Positions 1-9,493 of a DNA stretch of 64,000 nt are shown one piece after another. The translations under genes and the position numbers were made by a program. The first letter of the stretch is position 1; the number at the start of each line of letters is the position of its first letter. Source of the DNA: Dokdonia sp. 4H-3-7-5 (lineage in GTDB: Bacteria > Bacteroidota > Bacteroidia > Flavobacteriales > Flavobacteriaceae); the NCBI RefSeq assembly GCF_000212355.1, contig NC_015496.1:1178001-1242000 (forward strand). Direction: 5' to 3'. A model generated the notes under the pieces. The model did not search any database. It was given only the letters and a program-made list of their open reading frames with translations, and was not told where the DNA came from.

Positions 1-856
1 TCTCTATTTTATCTGTCTCAAGATTAGAAACCACATAAGCCGCATCCGGATTATCTGAAGAATAATCAAAACGACTGATACCGAAAGTTTCACCAAAAGG
101 GACTTCCATTATTTTTACAAACTCATCATCAATATTGTAAAGCAACTCCATGTCTACCCCATTGATAATTCTTGAGATTGCACGTAGGTTTCCGTACTTG
201 TCAAAATCATATCCTGCTACCGGTGCATCTCCCTCATGTACGGTATACAACTTCTCGATAGCACCCGTGTTAATGTTTAGTTTGTAAGGCTCCTCCTGTG
301 CAGGATTGTCCTTGTTCATCTGCACGATAACGTGATCCTTGTCTTCTTTAAGAACGGCTAGTACAGCTACGCGCACCTCATCAAAAGGTGTTAACTCTTC
401 ATTACCACTACCGTCTAGATTTACACCAAAGAGATGGTAGTTTTCATTACCTCCTTTATCTTGTGAGTACACAATGCGATCTTCACTTGCCCAGAAGTAG
501 CTACGTATTAAATCTTCCTGCTGTTCTACAAGCTTAACTTCAGTTTGTGTACTTGTGTTTTTAAGAAATAAATCTCTTTTTCCATCTGCTCTACGCTTCA
601 TGTACGACAAGTACTTTCCATCTGGTGAAAGTTTAAACGCATATGCTTCTGGGGTCTGGAAGTAATCTTCTACTTTATATTTAAAATCCCCATCTTCTTG
701 AGCAATGAGCTTTGCAAGCGACTCATTTGATGATGGTAATGTTGTATTTCCTGGGAGTATTTTTTCTGTTTTCATTAATTGTAATGGATAGTCAGTACCT
801 AGCTGTGTGTAGGTTCCTGAGATGTTATCATTTGTAATAATCCCAAGATACCTCAT
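1..856 (-). CDS. S9 family prolyl oligopeptidase-like peptidase, N-terminal part (cut by window edge)
   Basis: This frame is open from the window edge to an ATG at 854-856 and gives about 285 residues of a beta-propeller typical of S9 peptidases (prolyl oligopeptidase/acylaminoacyl peptidase type). Recognisable pieces are SPDGKYLSYMKRR, then FWASEDRIVYSQDKGGNENY, then repeated blade segments. The propeller gates access to a C-terminal alpha/beta-hydrolase domain, which would lie beyond base 1 and is not visible. No signal peptide is seen, so a cytoplasmic peptidase is likely. An alternative start is the ATG at 773-775 (MKTEKILPG). The start is uncertain because there is no clear ribosome binding site. 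The next gene downstream of its promoter side, at 1021-4722, is on the same strand. Confidence 0.75.
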   Translation of the reverse strand, partial: MRYLGIITNDNISGTYTQLGTDYPLQLMKTEKILPGNTTLPSSNESLAKLIAQEDGDFKYKVEDYFQTPEAYAFKLSPDGKYLSYMKRRADGKRDLFLKNTSTQTEVKLVEQQEDLIRSYFWASEDRIVYSQDKGGNENYHLFGVNLDGSGNEELTPFDEVRVAVLAVLKEDKDHVIVQMNKDNPAQEEPYKLNINTGAIEKLYTVHEGDAPVAGYDFDKYGNLRAISRIINGVDMELLYNIDDEFVKIMEVPFGETFGISRFDYSSDNPDAAYVVSNLETDKIE

Positions 857-949
857 TTTTAAATTTACACTTGTTATAGAAATCTTATTTTCTTCAAAAG
901 TGGCGCTGACTGCTCCTTTCTTATAAGCTTTTTTATAGTTCCTCTATTG

Positions 950-965
950 CGCTTTCGCGAAAGCG
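950..965. repeat. Iterated palindrome copy 1
   Basis: Exact 16-bp CGCTTTCGCGAAAGCG, intergenic, between the S9 peptidase start and the stop of the VWA/plug-domain gene. Confidence 0.95.
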
Positions 966-1020
966 TATACCATAATAACGTATAAATTACTTAAAGAAAA
1001 TAAGCATTTATAATAGCAAT

Positions 1021-4000
1021 CTACATTGTGATTTTTTGAACTGTGTATTTTTGATCTAACTGAGAGATAGGTATAATCAAGATTTGTTCTTGCTCATCAA
1101 TACCGCCATAGTTCGATTGTATCGTCATCTTTACGAAGAGAGGTACTCTTGACTTCTTAAAAGTGTTATTTGTGATATTTATAATCCACTCACCTTTATT
1201 AGAGTCATCATCAATTATAAATTCCTTTGATAACAAACCATTAGTGATAACATCAGATTTATCTGGTGTACTTAAATTTTGTGACCAATTGTAGAATTTT
1301 TTTGCAGGGTTTACAAACTGTAAATCAAACTCCATTTGAGGGTCATTCCATTCAATTAAAATCCTTTTATCAATTAATTGTACCGTCTCATAAAATGCCG
1401 AAGGCACTTCATCATAATTTATACGATCTTTATTTTTAGTAAGAAGATGTCTTAATTCTGTGTCAGCTATCTTAATGAGTTCTGGAGAAATATTATAAGT
1501 GGTAGAATCTGCAGAGAGTATCCTTTTGAGAGTTTCAAAACTCTTAACAAATTTACCTTCTCTTTTATACGACTGTGTAATATCGAGGTGTGACTGCGAC
1601 TCTTCTGGAGCTAATTCTAAAACACGCTCATGTATTTTTAAAGCTTGTTTATATAAATTCTGTTCTTCTAAAAAAAAAGCAAGCGACCTTAACACCCTTG
1701 TATTACTGTCTGCTATGTCTAAAATTGTTGTTAATCCTCTAACTGCTTGATTTTTATCTAGTGGTTCTAAAACCCTATAATAAGCTATATAGTTGTTTAC
1801 ATCTAAAGGATCTTCGTCAATTTTATTCAAAAACTGCTGCTGCAATGTTTTTAGATTTTCCGTAGTTGCTGCATTGTATATTCCAGTCTTTCTAGACGAC
1901 GAAAATATTTTTGCACCTTCTTGATAATCATTATTTTTTGCGAGTGCACTTTGTGATTCTTTAGTATCTATAAACTCTCCACCCATAGTTGTAATTTCTA
2001 TAACTCCGTTTCGTCCTAGCGCACCATACTTATTGGTTCCCGCTAGTGTAGACTTAAATGTTATATTTTCAATTCTATTTAAATCAAGAAATGTTGGAGG
2101 TGTTTGAGTCAACACTCCATCTACAGCAAATAGAATCTCATCACCTTGTAGAATTGATGATCGCTTTCTAGTATGATAGGTTGCTTGATCACCTTCTCCT
2201 TTAACGAGAATAGTAAGAAAACGTCCTCTTATTAGGTCTGCTAGAAATGAAAAACCACCTGGATTAAAGTCTTCCTTATCTATCGATTGATATCCTATCC
2301 CGGATCTATCTTTTTGGGCAAGTCTCTTTTCCTTATCAGTTAGGTTTTTATCTTTCTTTTGTTTTGCCTCACCAGTAAGAGCTACTTCATTTAATATCTC
2401 ATACTGAGATTCTAGTTCCACTTTTAAGAACGAGTTATCTAAAATAATGGTTTCCTTTGCCTTAGTGTCTTTATACTCAAAACTTAAAATAGCACCCTCT
2501 TGAGTAGTGATTACAAACTCACCATTACTATCTGTTATCACCTCATTAAGAGATCCCTTTTGAATAACATAGCATCCATAAACAGGTTTGTTATTTAATA
2601 AAACTTTTCCTCTAACTTCAATTTTTTTATCAACACCTATCACCTTGTCAGAAAGTTTTTTCTCAAAACTATTTATTGAGTTAGAATAGTCTAATTGAGA
2701 AAGGTTTCCTTCATAATCATTCCCTTTTACTAAGGCGCTATTTGCTTCTTTATTTACTATTGTATTGATTATGATTGCTCCATTGCTGGCTGCAGATCCA
2801 TATTTAAAGTATGCCATATCACCTGGCATTACATATATGCTAGAAATAGAGCTAGCGTCGAGATATAGTGGCAATGATGTAAAAGGAATATCATCTACAA
2901 TAAAATATCCTATTGGATTAACATTAGTTATAAATTGAGCAAATCGACCAGTTCCTTTTACCGTTAATCCCGGAACAATTTTTAAAACATCTGCTACATA
3001 CTTTGCTCCTGAAGGAAAATCCTCTTTTGACAATATACCATAAGCTTCTTCAACAGAAGATTGCTTATTCTTATTTACAGCACCACTACCCGTTAATACC
3101 ACCTCATTGAGAACATCAAATGATTTAGTTAACCTTATCGAGAGATCTCTTATATTGTCCTCAACAACTACTTGTTTTGAGTCCATACCTAGGAATTCAA
3201 AATTTAATACATCCCCTTGTTTAGCAGAGATTTTAAAACGCCCACTACGATCTGTTCTAACCTCCTTAAAAGTATTATTAATACTTACTAAAACTCCCGA
3301 AAGTGGTTGTTCATCAAAGTACACGGTTCCTGATATCGTATTATTATCATTTTCCGAAATCTCAATAGTCTCAATAAATACACCGTCAGATGTATTCAGT
3401 AAACTTTTGGCTTCTTTTATTTTTCTATTGTACAATGGTATATACTTGCCCTCATTATATTGAGCCCATTCATTGAGAACTATGTGATTAGCACTCTGAG
3501 TACTGCTTACAACTATAAAATCTCCGGATGTATATATAGGATCAAAACTACCCAAATTAACCAGCCCATCAGAAAATAAAAAGGTCACATCAGAATTTTG
3601 AGGTGTTTCTGCCAATTCACTAACATCTGTATTACCAAAATATGATTGATTCGCTAAAAACCGATATACGTCTTCCTGTGATGACCCGTAATTAAAAGAT
3701 TTTTTATCATTTATTGTATTACTAAAAATAATTACATCAACCTCTGCAGGGTTGACATCACCTAAGTACGCTTTTAAGAGTTTTATTTCCTTATCTAAGG
3801 ATCGATCCATCATTGACCTAGATACATCCCAAAGAATAGATACACGATTCACCTTGGTGTTAGTAATCTCAGAATTATTTTGAAGTGATGGCTTTGCTAG
3901 TATAGATAAATCTACACCATTTGAAACTTGTTTGACCCAACCATCTTGACTGACCGACCTTAAAAAAGATCGTTTTGAATTAAGACTTTGGGAGATTGCA

Positions 4001-4722
4001 AGACCTAACTCTTCACCATAAACTTCTAAGAGCTCTATGCTTAGCACAATGTCCTGACTTACAACAATATTAGCTGGTATCAAATCTATAGTTTCAATAC
4101 CACTCCTGGAAGAAATAGTATGGTAGATAGGCTTAGACAGAAATTGCTCTCTTGGGAATCCTTTATCGTAATTATAAATATTCACACGTATTTTTATACT
4201 GTCGGAAATATTTTCAACAACATTGAAGCTAACCTTTGATAATTTATGCCTTCCTTTTGGAATCTTAATGAAACTAGCTATTTCACCTCCTAATCCCTCT
4301 TTATCTTTCCAGTAGGCCAATAATTCATTAGTCCGTTGTTTAGATCCAAAGCGCTCTGCTTTTCCCCATTTTGAAGTCAGCATCACTTCATCTAAACCAT
4401 AGACATCTTTAACGAGTTCAATAGTGTTATCTTTTTGAAATTTACTGACCAATTCTTCAAAAGAATAGCTCTGTGTTTTATAACCTACAACTGAAAATTG
4501 GATGACATCGCTATCTATAATTTTACTTTCATCAAATTGCAAGGACATGAAACCATCTTTATTAGTTACGGTTCCTATTGCTTTATCCACAAAACCCGCA
4601 TTTACATATGGAATACCTAAACGAGTATCGCTGTCAATAATATTAGCCTCTATAGTTATTACATACTGAGCACTACATAGAGAACTAAAAAAAAGGATGA
4701 TTAGAAAAGTAAATTGTTTCAT
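1021..4722 (-). CDS. Large secreted VWA / carboxypeptidase-regulatory / TonB-plug-like protein with TPR segment
   Basis: A 1233-residue protein starting at the ATG at 4720-4722. This start gives a clean signal peptide (MKQFTFLIILFFSSLCSAQ); a longer in-frame start upstream lacks one. Order of parts: carboxypeptidase-regulatory-like domain (~24-115); a von Willebrand A domain (~293-425) with a DxSxS metal site (DVSRSM); a second regulatory-like domain (~463-535) followed by a TonB-plug-like segment (~560-660); a third regulatory-like domain (~700-775) with a second plug-like segment (~800-915); TPR-like helices (~980-1085); and a C-terminal beta region resembling DUF2135 (EWNDPQMEFDLQFVNP). 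No 22-strand beta-barrel is present, so it is not a TonB receptor. It probably works in or at the outer membrane or periplasm, possibly as a scaffold. Function unknown; the domain calls are by eye. Confidence 0.85.
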   Translation of the reverse strand: MKQFTFLIILFFSSLCSAQYVITIEANIIDSDTRLGIPYVNAGFVDKAIGTVTNKDGFMSLQFDESKIIDSDVIQFSVVGYKTQSYSFEELVSKFQKDNTIELVKDVYGLDEVMLTSKWGKAERFGSKQRTNELLAYWKDKEGLGGEIASFIKIPKGRHKLSKVSFNVVENISDSIKIRVNIYNYDKGFPREQFLSKPIYHTISSRSGIETIDLIPANIVVSQDIVLSIELLEVYGEELGLAISQSLNSKRSFLRSVSQDGWVKQVSNGVDLSILAKPSLQNNSEITNTKVNRVSILWDVSRSMMDRSLDKEIKLLKAYLGDVNPAEVDVIIFSNTINDKKSFNYGSSQEDVYRFLANQSYFGNTDVSELAETPQNSDVTFLFSDGLVNLGSFDPIYTSGDFIVVSSTQSANHIVLNEWAQYNEGKYIPLYNRKIKEAKSLLNTSDGVFIETIEISENDNNTISGTVYFDEQPLSGVLVSINNTFKEVRTDRSGRFKISAKQGDVLNFEFLGMDSKQVVVEDNIRDLSIRLTKSFDVLNEVVLTGSGAVNKNKQSSVEEAYGILSKEDFPSGAKYVADVLKIVPGLTVKGTGRFAQFITNVNPIGYFIVDDIPFTSLPLYLDASSISSIYVMPGDMAYFKYGSAASNGAIIINTIVNKEANSALVKGNDYEGNLSQLDYSNSINSFEKKLSDKVIGVDKKIEVRGKVLLNNKPVYGCYVIQKGSLNEVITDSNGEFVITTQEGAILSFEYKDTKAKETIILDNSFLKVELESQYEILNEVALTGEAKQKKDKNLTDKEKRLAQKDRSGIGYQSIDKEDFNPGGFSFLADLIRGRFLTILVKGEGDQATYHTRKRSSILQGDEILFAVDGVLTQTPPTFLDLNRIENITFKSTLAGTNKYGALGRNGVIEITTMGGEFIDTKESQSALAKNNDYQEGAKIFSSSRKTGIYNAATTENLKTLQQQFLNKIDEDPLDVNNYIAYYRVLEPLDKNQAVRGLTTILDIADSNTRVLRSLAFFLEEQNLYKQALKIHERVLELAPEESQSHLDITQSYKREGKFVKSFETLKRILSADSTTYNISPELIKIADTELRHLLTKNKDRINYDEVPSAFYETVQLIDKRILIEWNDPQMEFDLQFVNPAKKFYNWSQNLSTPDKSDVITNGLLSKEFIIDDDSNKGEWIINITNNTFKKSRVPLFVKMTIQSNYGGIDEQEQILIIPISQLDQKYTVQKITM

Positions 4723-5093
4723 AAAAGTGATTTTTGATTGATTGAGATATTTTAACAAAAAGGATGCCAAAACCGCAATAAATTTACATTTAATTGCTCA
4801 TTATCTTTGCTTTACATATAATTGGCATGATATAATTGATCTTAGCAGACACCCACATATCAAACATATAATCTCAAAAAATAATTAGTTTACACCAAGT
4901 GAACTTTCCTATTCACATAATTATTCAAAATACAATTTAACCAACACTGCCAGCGGTATACCACTCACAAAGAATATTTATACTTTTTAAATTATGTATA
5001 TTTTGTACGCTTTCGCGAAAGCGTAATCCACTTACTTAAACTTTAGATTGAGTTGATTTTAATATCTTTAAGAATCAAAAACAATCAATCCTT
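4723..5093. other. 371-bp AT-rich divergent intergenic region
   Basis: Lies between two divergently transcribed genes. It contains a plus-strand TAnnTTTG-type -7 box (TATCTTTG, 4802-4809) without a good -33 box. It also has a 9-bp direct repeat ATATAATTG at 4816-4824 and 4830-4838 (14-bp period) and a 20-bp copy of the iterated palindrome (5006-5025). I see no gene in it. Confidence 0.6.
5006..5025. repeat. Iterated palindrome copy 2 (20 bp)
   Basis: TACGC-TTTCGCGAAA-GCGTA, a perfect 20-bp palindrome, intergenic, 69 bp before the Gfo/Idh/MocA start codon. Confidence 0.95.
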
Positions 5094-6506
5094 ATGAAAC
5101 GTCGTTCCTTTCTTCAAAAAAGTGCTGCAGCTAGTGCAGCTTTTACTATCGTTCCTAGCTTTGTGCTAGGCGGAAATCATGTGCCTCCCTCAGATACTTT
5201 ATATATAGGAGCAATAGGTGTAGGTGGTCGTGGCGGCGGCGTGGTGAATGATCTTACAAACTATGGTAAAGTGAAGTTTGTGGCAATGTGCGACGTAGAT
5301 GATAAGATGGGTGCCGCGAGCTATGCCATGCACCCAAAAGCCAAAACGTATAGAGACTTTAGAAAGTTATACGATAATCATATAAAGGAAATAGATGCGA
5401 TAATGGTAGGAACACCAGATCATACGCATGCTACCATCGCATTACCTTTTATGCGTGAGAATAAACATGCATATGTAGAGAAGCCTCTTACACATAATAT
5501 TTACGAAGCTCGTTTAATGGCAACCGTGGCACGACAGCAAGGAATTGTAACCCAGATGGGAAACCAAGGAGCTTCTGGTGATGGGATTAGAGTAGCCCAG
5601 GAGTGGATTAACTCCGGAGTTATAGGTACAGTTTCTCGTGTAGATTGCTGGACTAATCGACCGGTGTGGCCACAAGGATTTAAACACATAACAGAAGGGC
5701 ATCCAGTACCAAAAAATCTAGATTGGGATTTGTGGTTAGGGCCTGCTTCATACCGTGCTTATAATGAGAATTACCTGCCATTTAAGTGGAGAGGTTTTTG
5801 GGATTTTGGTACAGGAGCCATGGGAGATATGGGTTGTCACATTATGGAAACGCCATTCAAAGCCTTAAATCTAGGCTTCCCTTATGAAGCCGAAGCTAGT
5901 TGTACGAGCATCTGGTCTGGAGATTTTGTGGAGGCAGATTACAGAGAGGCTTGCCCACCAAGTTCTATTGTAAGATTAAAGTTTGACTCACCTACTCAGG
6001 GTGACGTGGGGTTAAACTGGTATGATGGTGGAATTATGCCAGATTTACCTAGCGAATTAGGAGAAGGAGAGAAGCCAGGTGATGGCGGTGGTGGTAGCAT
6101 TTTTTACGGTAGCGATGGGATTATGGTTACAGACACCTATAGTGCAAACCCGCGTTTGCTTCCTAGCGAGCGTATGAAAGATATGACCGCAGTGTCGCAA
6201 ACAATCAAAAGAGTGACCACTGGTCATGCTGGAGAGTGGATTGAGGCGTGTATTAATGGTGGCGCTACATCATCACCATTTTCTTATGGAGGACCTCTTA
6301 CAGAGGCTGTACTTATGGGCAATCTCGCTATTAAAGCTTTCCAATACAAAGAATTGAAAGAAGGTAAAAAATCAGGAGACTGGGATCCATATAACTACCC
6401 TGGTCGTCGTACGATTAAGTGGGACGGAGATAATATGCGTGTAACTAATTATGAGGAAGCAAATGCATGGGTGAAGCGTGACTACCGTAAGGGATGGGAG
6501 TTGTAA
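5094..6506 (+). CDS. Tat-exported Gfo/Idh/MocA family oxidoreductase
   Basis: A 470-residue NAD(P)-dependent sugar-type oxidoreductase. The N-terminus carries a twin-arginine export signal (RRSFLQKS followed by a hydrophobic stretch), so the protein is probably folded with cofactor and exported to the periplasm. The Rossmann motif IGAIGVGGRGGGV lies at about residues 38-50, and the family EKP motif at 129-131 (VEKPLTHN) has the usual catalytic lysine. Substrate cannot be read from sequence. Some exported members act as glycosidases of the GH109 type; others are dehydrogenases for glucose-like or inositol-like substrates. The gene stands alone and ends at a strong bidirectional hairpin before the convergent crotonase gene. 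Confidence 0.88.
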   Translation: MKRRSFLQKSAAASAAFTIVPSFVLGGNHVPPSDTLYIGAIGVGGRGGGVVNDLTNYGKVKFVAMCDVDDKMGAASYAMHPKAKTYRDFRKLYDNHIKEIDAIMVGTPDHTHATIALPFMRENKHAYVEKPLTHNIYEARLMATVARQQGIVTQMGNQGASGDGIRVAQEWINSGVIGTVSRVDCWTNRPVWPQGFKHITEGHPVPKNLDWDLWLGPASYRAYNENYLPFKWRGFWDFGTGAMGDMGCHIMETPFKALNLGFPYEAEASCTSIWSGDFVEADYREACPPSSIVRLKFDSPTQGDVGLNWYDGGIMPDLPSELGEGEKPGDGGGGSIFYGSDGIMVTDTYSANPRLLPSERMKDMTAVSQTIKRVTTGHAGEWIEACINGGATSSPFSYGGPLTEAVLMGNLAIKAFQYKELKEGKKSGDWDPYNYPGRRTIKWDGDNMRVTNYEEANAWVKRDYRKGWEL

Positions 6507-6526
6507 TTATTTTATTTAAAAGCACA

Positions 6527-6560
6527 AAAAAATCCGCAATCATACGATTGCGGATTTTTT
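6527..6560. terminator. Bidirectional intrinsic terminator
   Basis: Perfect 14-bp stem (AAAAAATCCGCAAT / ATTGCGGATTTTTT) with loop CATACG, between convergent genes ending at 6506 (+) and 6579 (-). A-rich and T-rich flanks serve both directions. Confidence 0.9.
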
Positions 6561-6578
6561 TATAAGTCCATTCCGTTA

Positions 6579-7349
6579 TTAAAATTCAGCCTTTCTCTTC
6601 TCGAGAAATGCCGTTGTTCCTTCTATAAACTGGTCAGTTCCAAAACAACCGCCAAATTCTTCAATTTCTGTATCATATCCATCTACACCGTCTTCAAATC
6701 CTGCATTTACTGCATTAATTGCCGCTGCGATTGCCATAGGTGAGTTACGCATGATTTTACCTCCTAGTTTTTCTGCGAGTGGCAACAATTCTTCTTGTGC
6801 TACGATATGGTTGATAAGACCGTACTCTAATGCTGTGTTTGCATCTATCATTCCTGCAGTCATAATCATCTCCATGGCACGTCCTTTACCTACTAGTTGT
6901 GGTAAACGTTGTGTACCACCATATCCTGGGATTACTCCTAAACTTACTTCTGGAAGCCCCATGCGTGCATTATCACTTGCAATTCTAAAATGTGCCGCCA
7001 TCGCAAGTTCTAGTCCGCCACCTAGAGCAAAACCATTAATTGCAGCGATAACTGGAGTTCCCATATCTGCTACATAATCAAATAGAATTTCTTGGCCTTT
7101 ACGAGCAAGTTCTGCTCCTTCAGATTCTGAGAAATTTGCAAACTCGGAGATATCTGCACCTGCTACAAAAGCTTTTTCGCCAGAACCAGTTATGATTGTA
7201 ACGCGTACGGTTGCATCTTCTTCCGCTTTCGCGAAAGCGTTATGAAGTTCTTCAATAGTCTCTTTGTTTAAAGCATTGAGCTTAGAAGGACGATTGATTG
7301 TAATTGTAGTAATACCGTTTTCTGTAGTTGAAAGAATATTATTGTACAT
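6579..7349 (-). CDS. Enoyl-CoA hydratase/isomerase family protein (crotonase)
   Basis: 256 residues, the usual crotonase length. The oxyanion-hole region FVAGADISEF (~61-70) and GFALGGGLELAMAA (~106-119) are intact. Both catalytic glutamates of hydratases are present: Glu114 in GGGLELA and Glu134 in GLPEVSLGVIPGYGGTQRL. It should therefore hydrate trans-2-enoyl-CoA, most likely in fatty-acid or amino-acid breakdown (3-hydroxybutyryl-CoA dehydratase type). Residues NAFAKAEE (37-44) are encoded by a copy of the iterated palindrome (7224-7239). It is transcribed away from the histidine-kinase gene's end, on the same strand, after a 63-bp gap. Confidence 0.9.
   Translation of the reverse strand: MYNNILSTTENGITTITINRPSKLNALNKETIEELHNAFAKAEEDATVRVTIITGSGEKAFVAGADISEFANFSESEGAELARKGQEILFDYVADMGTPVIAAINGFALGGGLELAMAAHFRIASDNARMGLPEVSLGVIPGYGGTQRLPQLVGKGRAMEMIMTAGMIDANTALEYGLINHIVAQEELLPLAEKLGGKIMRNSPMAIAAAINAVNAGFEDGVDGYDTEIEEFGGCFGTDQFIEGTTAFLEKRKAEF
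7224..7239. repeat. Iterated palindrome copy 3 (in crotonase gene)
   Basis: Exact 16-mer inside the coding sequence, read as Ala-Phe-Ala-Lys-Ala on the minus strand. Confidence 0.95.
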
Positions 7350-7412
7350 AGTACTATGTTGGTTTTTAATATTGGTTCTTATATAGCCGTAATAGCCACG
7401 ATTTAAAACTTC

Positions 7413-8861
7413 TTATTTTGGGAAAACAACCTTAAACACAGTTCCTTTTCCTTCTTGAGAAGTAAAGGTAATACTTCCATTATAGGTCTCCATAATATTT
7501 TTTACCATTGCGAGCCCTAGCCCCATTCCGCTAGATTTGGTTGTGAATTTAGGCTCAAAGATTTTTACTTCATTCTCTGCCGAAATTCCTATTCCGTTAT
7601 CTGTTACAGTAATCTCAACCTCTTTTTCTAGTTCTTGTACAGCTACAATAATATTAGGATGCTCTGTAGTCTTAGTTGCTTGTACTGCATTTTTAACCAG
7701 GTTTGTAACCACGCGAATCAGTTGCGTCCTGTCAAAATTTGCATATAACTCTTCCTTTTCACTAGAAAAATAGATGTAACGTTCATTAAATATATCTACA
7801 GAAAGCTTTACTATGTTAGGTACATTGAGAATCTCACTTTGCTGTGCAGGCATATCTGCAAAGTTTGAAAATGCACTCGCGATACTACTCATGGTATCAA
7901 TTTGCTGAATAAGAGTCTTACTATATTCCTTTATTTTATCGTGTACTTCTGGATCTTCTGGGTCAAAACGGCGTTCAAAACTCTGTACAGAGAGTCGCAT
8001 AGGCGTAAGTGGATTTTTAATCTCATGTGCTACCTGCTTTGCCATCTCTCTCCAGGCCGCCTCACGCTCATTCTGGGCAAGCTGCACGGCACTTCCTTCT
8101 AGCTCGTCAATCATACGATTATAAGCATTCACCAATGTAGTGAGCTCAGATGGTAGCGCAATAGTGTCTATCTTCTCGTTGCGTTTGTCTAGTTGAGTAG
8201 CTTTAATATTATCTTCTACCGTTTTTAAAGTTTTAGTAATATACTTAGCTAAGAAATAAGCTAGCAAAATAGCCGTAAACACCATCAATATGTTAACAAT
8301 AACAAGACGCCATAAAATCTCTCGAAGCTCTTTATTAATAAAGGCTTCACTATCTTCATACTGTATCTCAAGTATGGCAAGTGGCTTATATTTTGGGTCG
8401 TTTATATATGAGTAAGAAAGCTGCTGTGATACTTCTCCATCTAGCTGATTTACATATCTCTTTTCTTCAGATTCTTCTAAGTTTTGAAGTGTCTCAAGAC
8501 ACAATTTCTTTTGCTGCGGACTATCAAATAATTGATCTGTAGATGATATTAAAGGTTCTCCTTCTAGATCGTACATGGTGATATTCTCTCCTTGAATACT
8601 CGCAATTTCATATATTTTTTCTTTAAAAATATATGGGATTTTTTCGGTTTTGAGTTCGTAGCTGGTATTATCTAAGACGAAATCTATCGTCTTTCTTATG
8701 GAAGACTCTTTACGCTCTAATCGCTCCTCATTATAATCTCTTATTTGCTCTTTATATTGAAAATAAGTAACTCCTGCTATCATTAAAAAGGCAATCAATA
8801 CCAGCGTGAGCATCGAGGTAAAGATTTTTGTTCCTAGTGAGGTACGATTAAAAGTGAGCAT
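7413..8861 (-). CDS. Sensor histidine kinase, NtrY-like
   Basis: 482 residues. A membrane segment at ~14-34 and another at ~186-206 flank an extracytoplasmic sensor region (~35-185). A HAMP-like linker follows, then the phosphoacceptor helix with His279 (VAHEIKNPLTPMRLS) and a C-terminal HATPase with DNGIGIS and GMGLGLAMVKNI boxes. The HEIKNPLTP form is typical of NtrY-type kinases. No response regulator is adjacent. Its start codon overlaps the hemJ stop by one base (TAATG at 8859-8863), so the two are translationally coupled. This coupling could link the kinase to redox or haem status, but that is inference. Confidence 0.88.
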   Translation of the reverse strand: MLTFNRTSLGTKIFTSMLTLVLIAFLMIAGVTYFQYKEQIRDYNEERLERKESSIRKTIDFVLDNTSYELKTEKIPYIFKEKIYEIASIQGENITMYDLEGEPLISSTDQLFDSPQQKKLCLETLQNLEESEEKRYVNQLDGEVSQQLSYSYINDPKYKPLAILEIQYEDSEAFINKELREILWRLVIVNILMVFTAILLAYFLAKYITKTLKTVEDNIKATQLDKRNEKIDTIALPSELTTLVNAYNRMIDELEGSAVQLAQNEREAAWREMAKQVAHEIKNPLTPMRLSVQSFERRFDPEDPEVHDKIKEYSKTLIQQIDTMSSIASAFSNFADMPAQQSEILNVPNIVKLSVDIFNERYIYFSSEKEELYANFDRTQLIRVVTNLVKNAVQATKTTEHPNIIVAVQELEKEVEITVTDNGIGISAENEVKIFEPKFTTKSSGMGLGLAMVKNIMETYNGSITFTSQEGKGTVFKVVFPK

Positions 8862-9412
8862 TAAGCATTTGGGTTTTTGTCTTGTATTTTCTTATACAAT
8901 TTAATGCCTAACATCAACAATACTGCCAAACCTACTAGGCCTAGCATTCCAAAAATCCAATTGGTTGTGCTTTTTGTAACTGCAAGGAAAACCACTGCAA
9001 ATAAGATAAGCGTTGCGCCTTCATTCCACAGTCTCATCTGGCCGGATGAGTATTTAAAAACTCCCTCTTGTAAACTTCTATGGATACGCCAACTTTTCCA
9101 ATGATATAAAAATAGGAGTACTATGAATGCGAGTTTAATATGCATCCACGGAGCGCTAAAAAGACCGGGGTTTATATAAAACATCAAGCTCCCAAAAATC
9201 ACAGTGAGCACCATAGAAGGGCCCGTAATTATCTTCCAAAGGCGGTGCGCCATTAAGCCAAGTTGCTTGCCTAGTATTTCTTTATCTGGTGACGGTTTTT
9301 CACTAGCTTCTATCTGATATACAAAAAGACGCGGCATGTAAAAAAGTCCCGCAAACCAGGTGACTACAAAGATGATGTGTAGGGATTTGAAATAAGGGTA
9401 GTATTCTGCCAT
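8861..9412 (-). CDS. hemJ: HemJ-type protoporphyrinogen IX oxidase (CopD/UPF0093 family)
   Basis: 183-residue integral membrane protein with about four to five hydrophobic helices. The start is the ATG at 9410-9412 (MAEYYPYFKSLHIIF); a longer in-frame start adds 21 atypical residues. His12 (SLHIIFVVTWFAGLFYMPRL) and Lys93 (APWMHIKL) lie in the family's two signature segments, which carry the His and Lys known to be essential in cyanobacterial HemJ. It would oxidise protoporphyrinogen IX to protoporphyrin IX, the step between HemF and HemH. No hemG or hemY homologue is seen in this window, and six other hem genes lie within 20 kb. A general CopD-family membrane protein is the alternative. Confidence 0.8.
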   Translation of the reverse strand: MAEYYPYFKSLHIIFVVTWFAGLFYMPRLFVYQIEASEKPSPDKEILGKQLGLMAHRLWKIITGPSMVLTVIFGSLMFYINPGLFSAPWMHIKLAFIVLLFLYHWKSWRIHRSLQEGVFKYSSGQMRLWNEGATLILFAVVFLAVTKSTTNWIFGMLGLVGLAVLLMLGIKLYKKIQDKNPNA

Positions 9413-9444
9413 AATGGTAAAGATACGAAGCAAAATAAAACAAT

Positions 9445-9472
9445 AAAGGCGCAGAATTTCTTCTGCGCCTTT
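9445..9472 (-). terminator. Intrinsic terminator after the BNR propeller gene
   Basis: Perfect 12-bp stem AAAGGCGCAGAA / TTCTGCGCCTTT with a 4-nt loop. On the minus strand it is followed by a T-rich run (TATTGTTTTATTTT). It lies 21 bp past the stop at 9494 and just upstream of hemJ, separating the two transcripts. Confidence 0.85.
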
Positions 9473-9493
9473 CAAATAATAAAATTACTTTAC

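Noticed and set aside
4723-4770. Longer N-terminus of the VWA/plug protein
   Set aside because: The extra 16 residues would mask a normal signal peptide that begins at the ATG at 4722.
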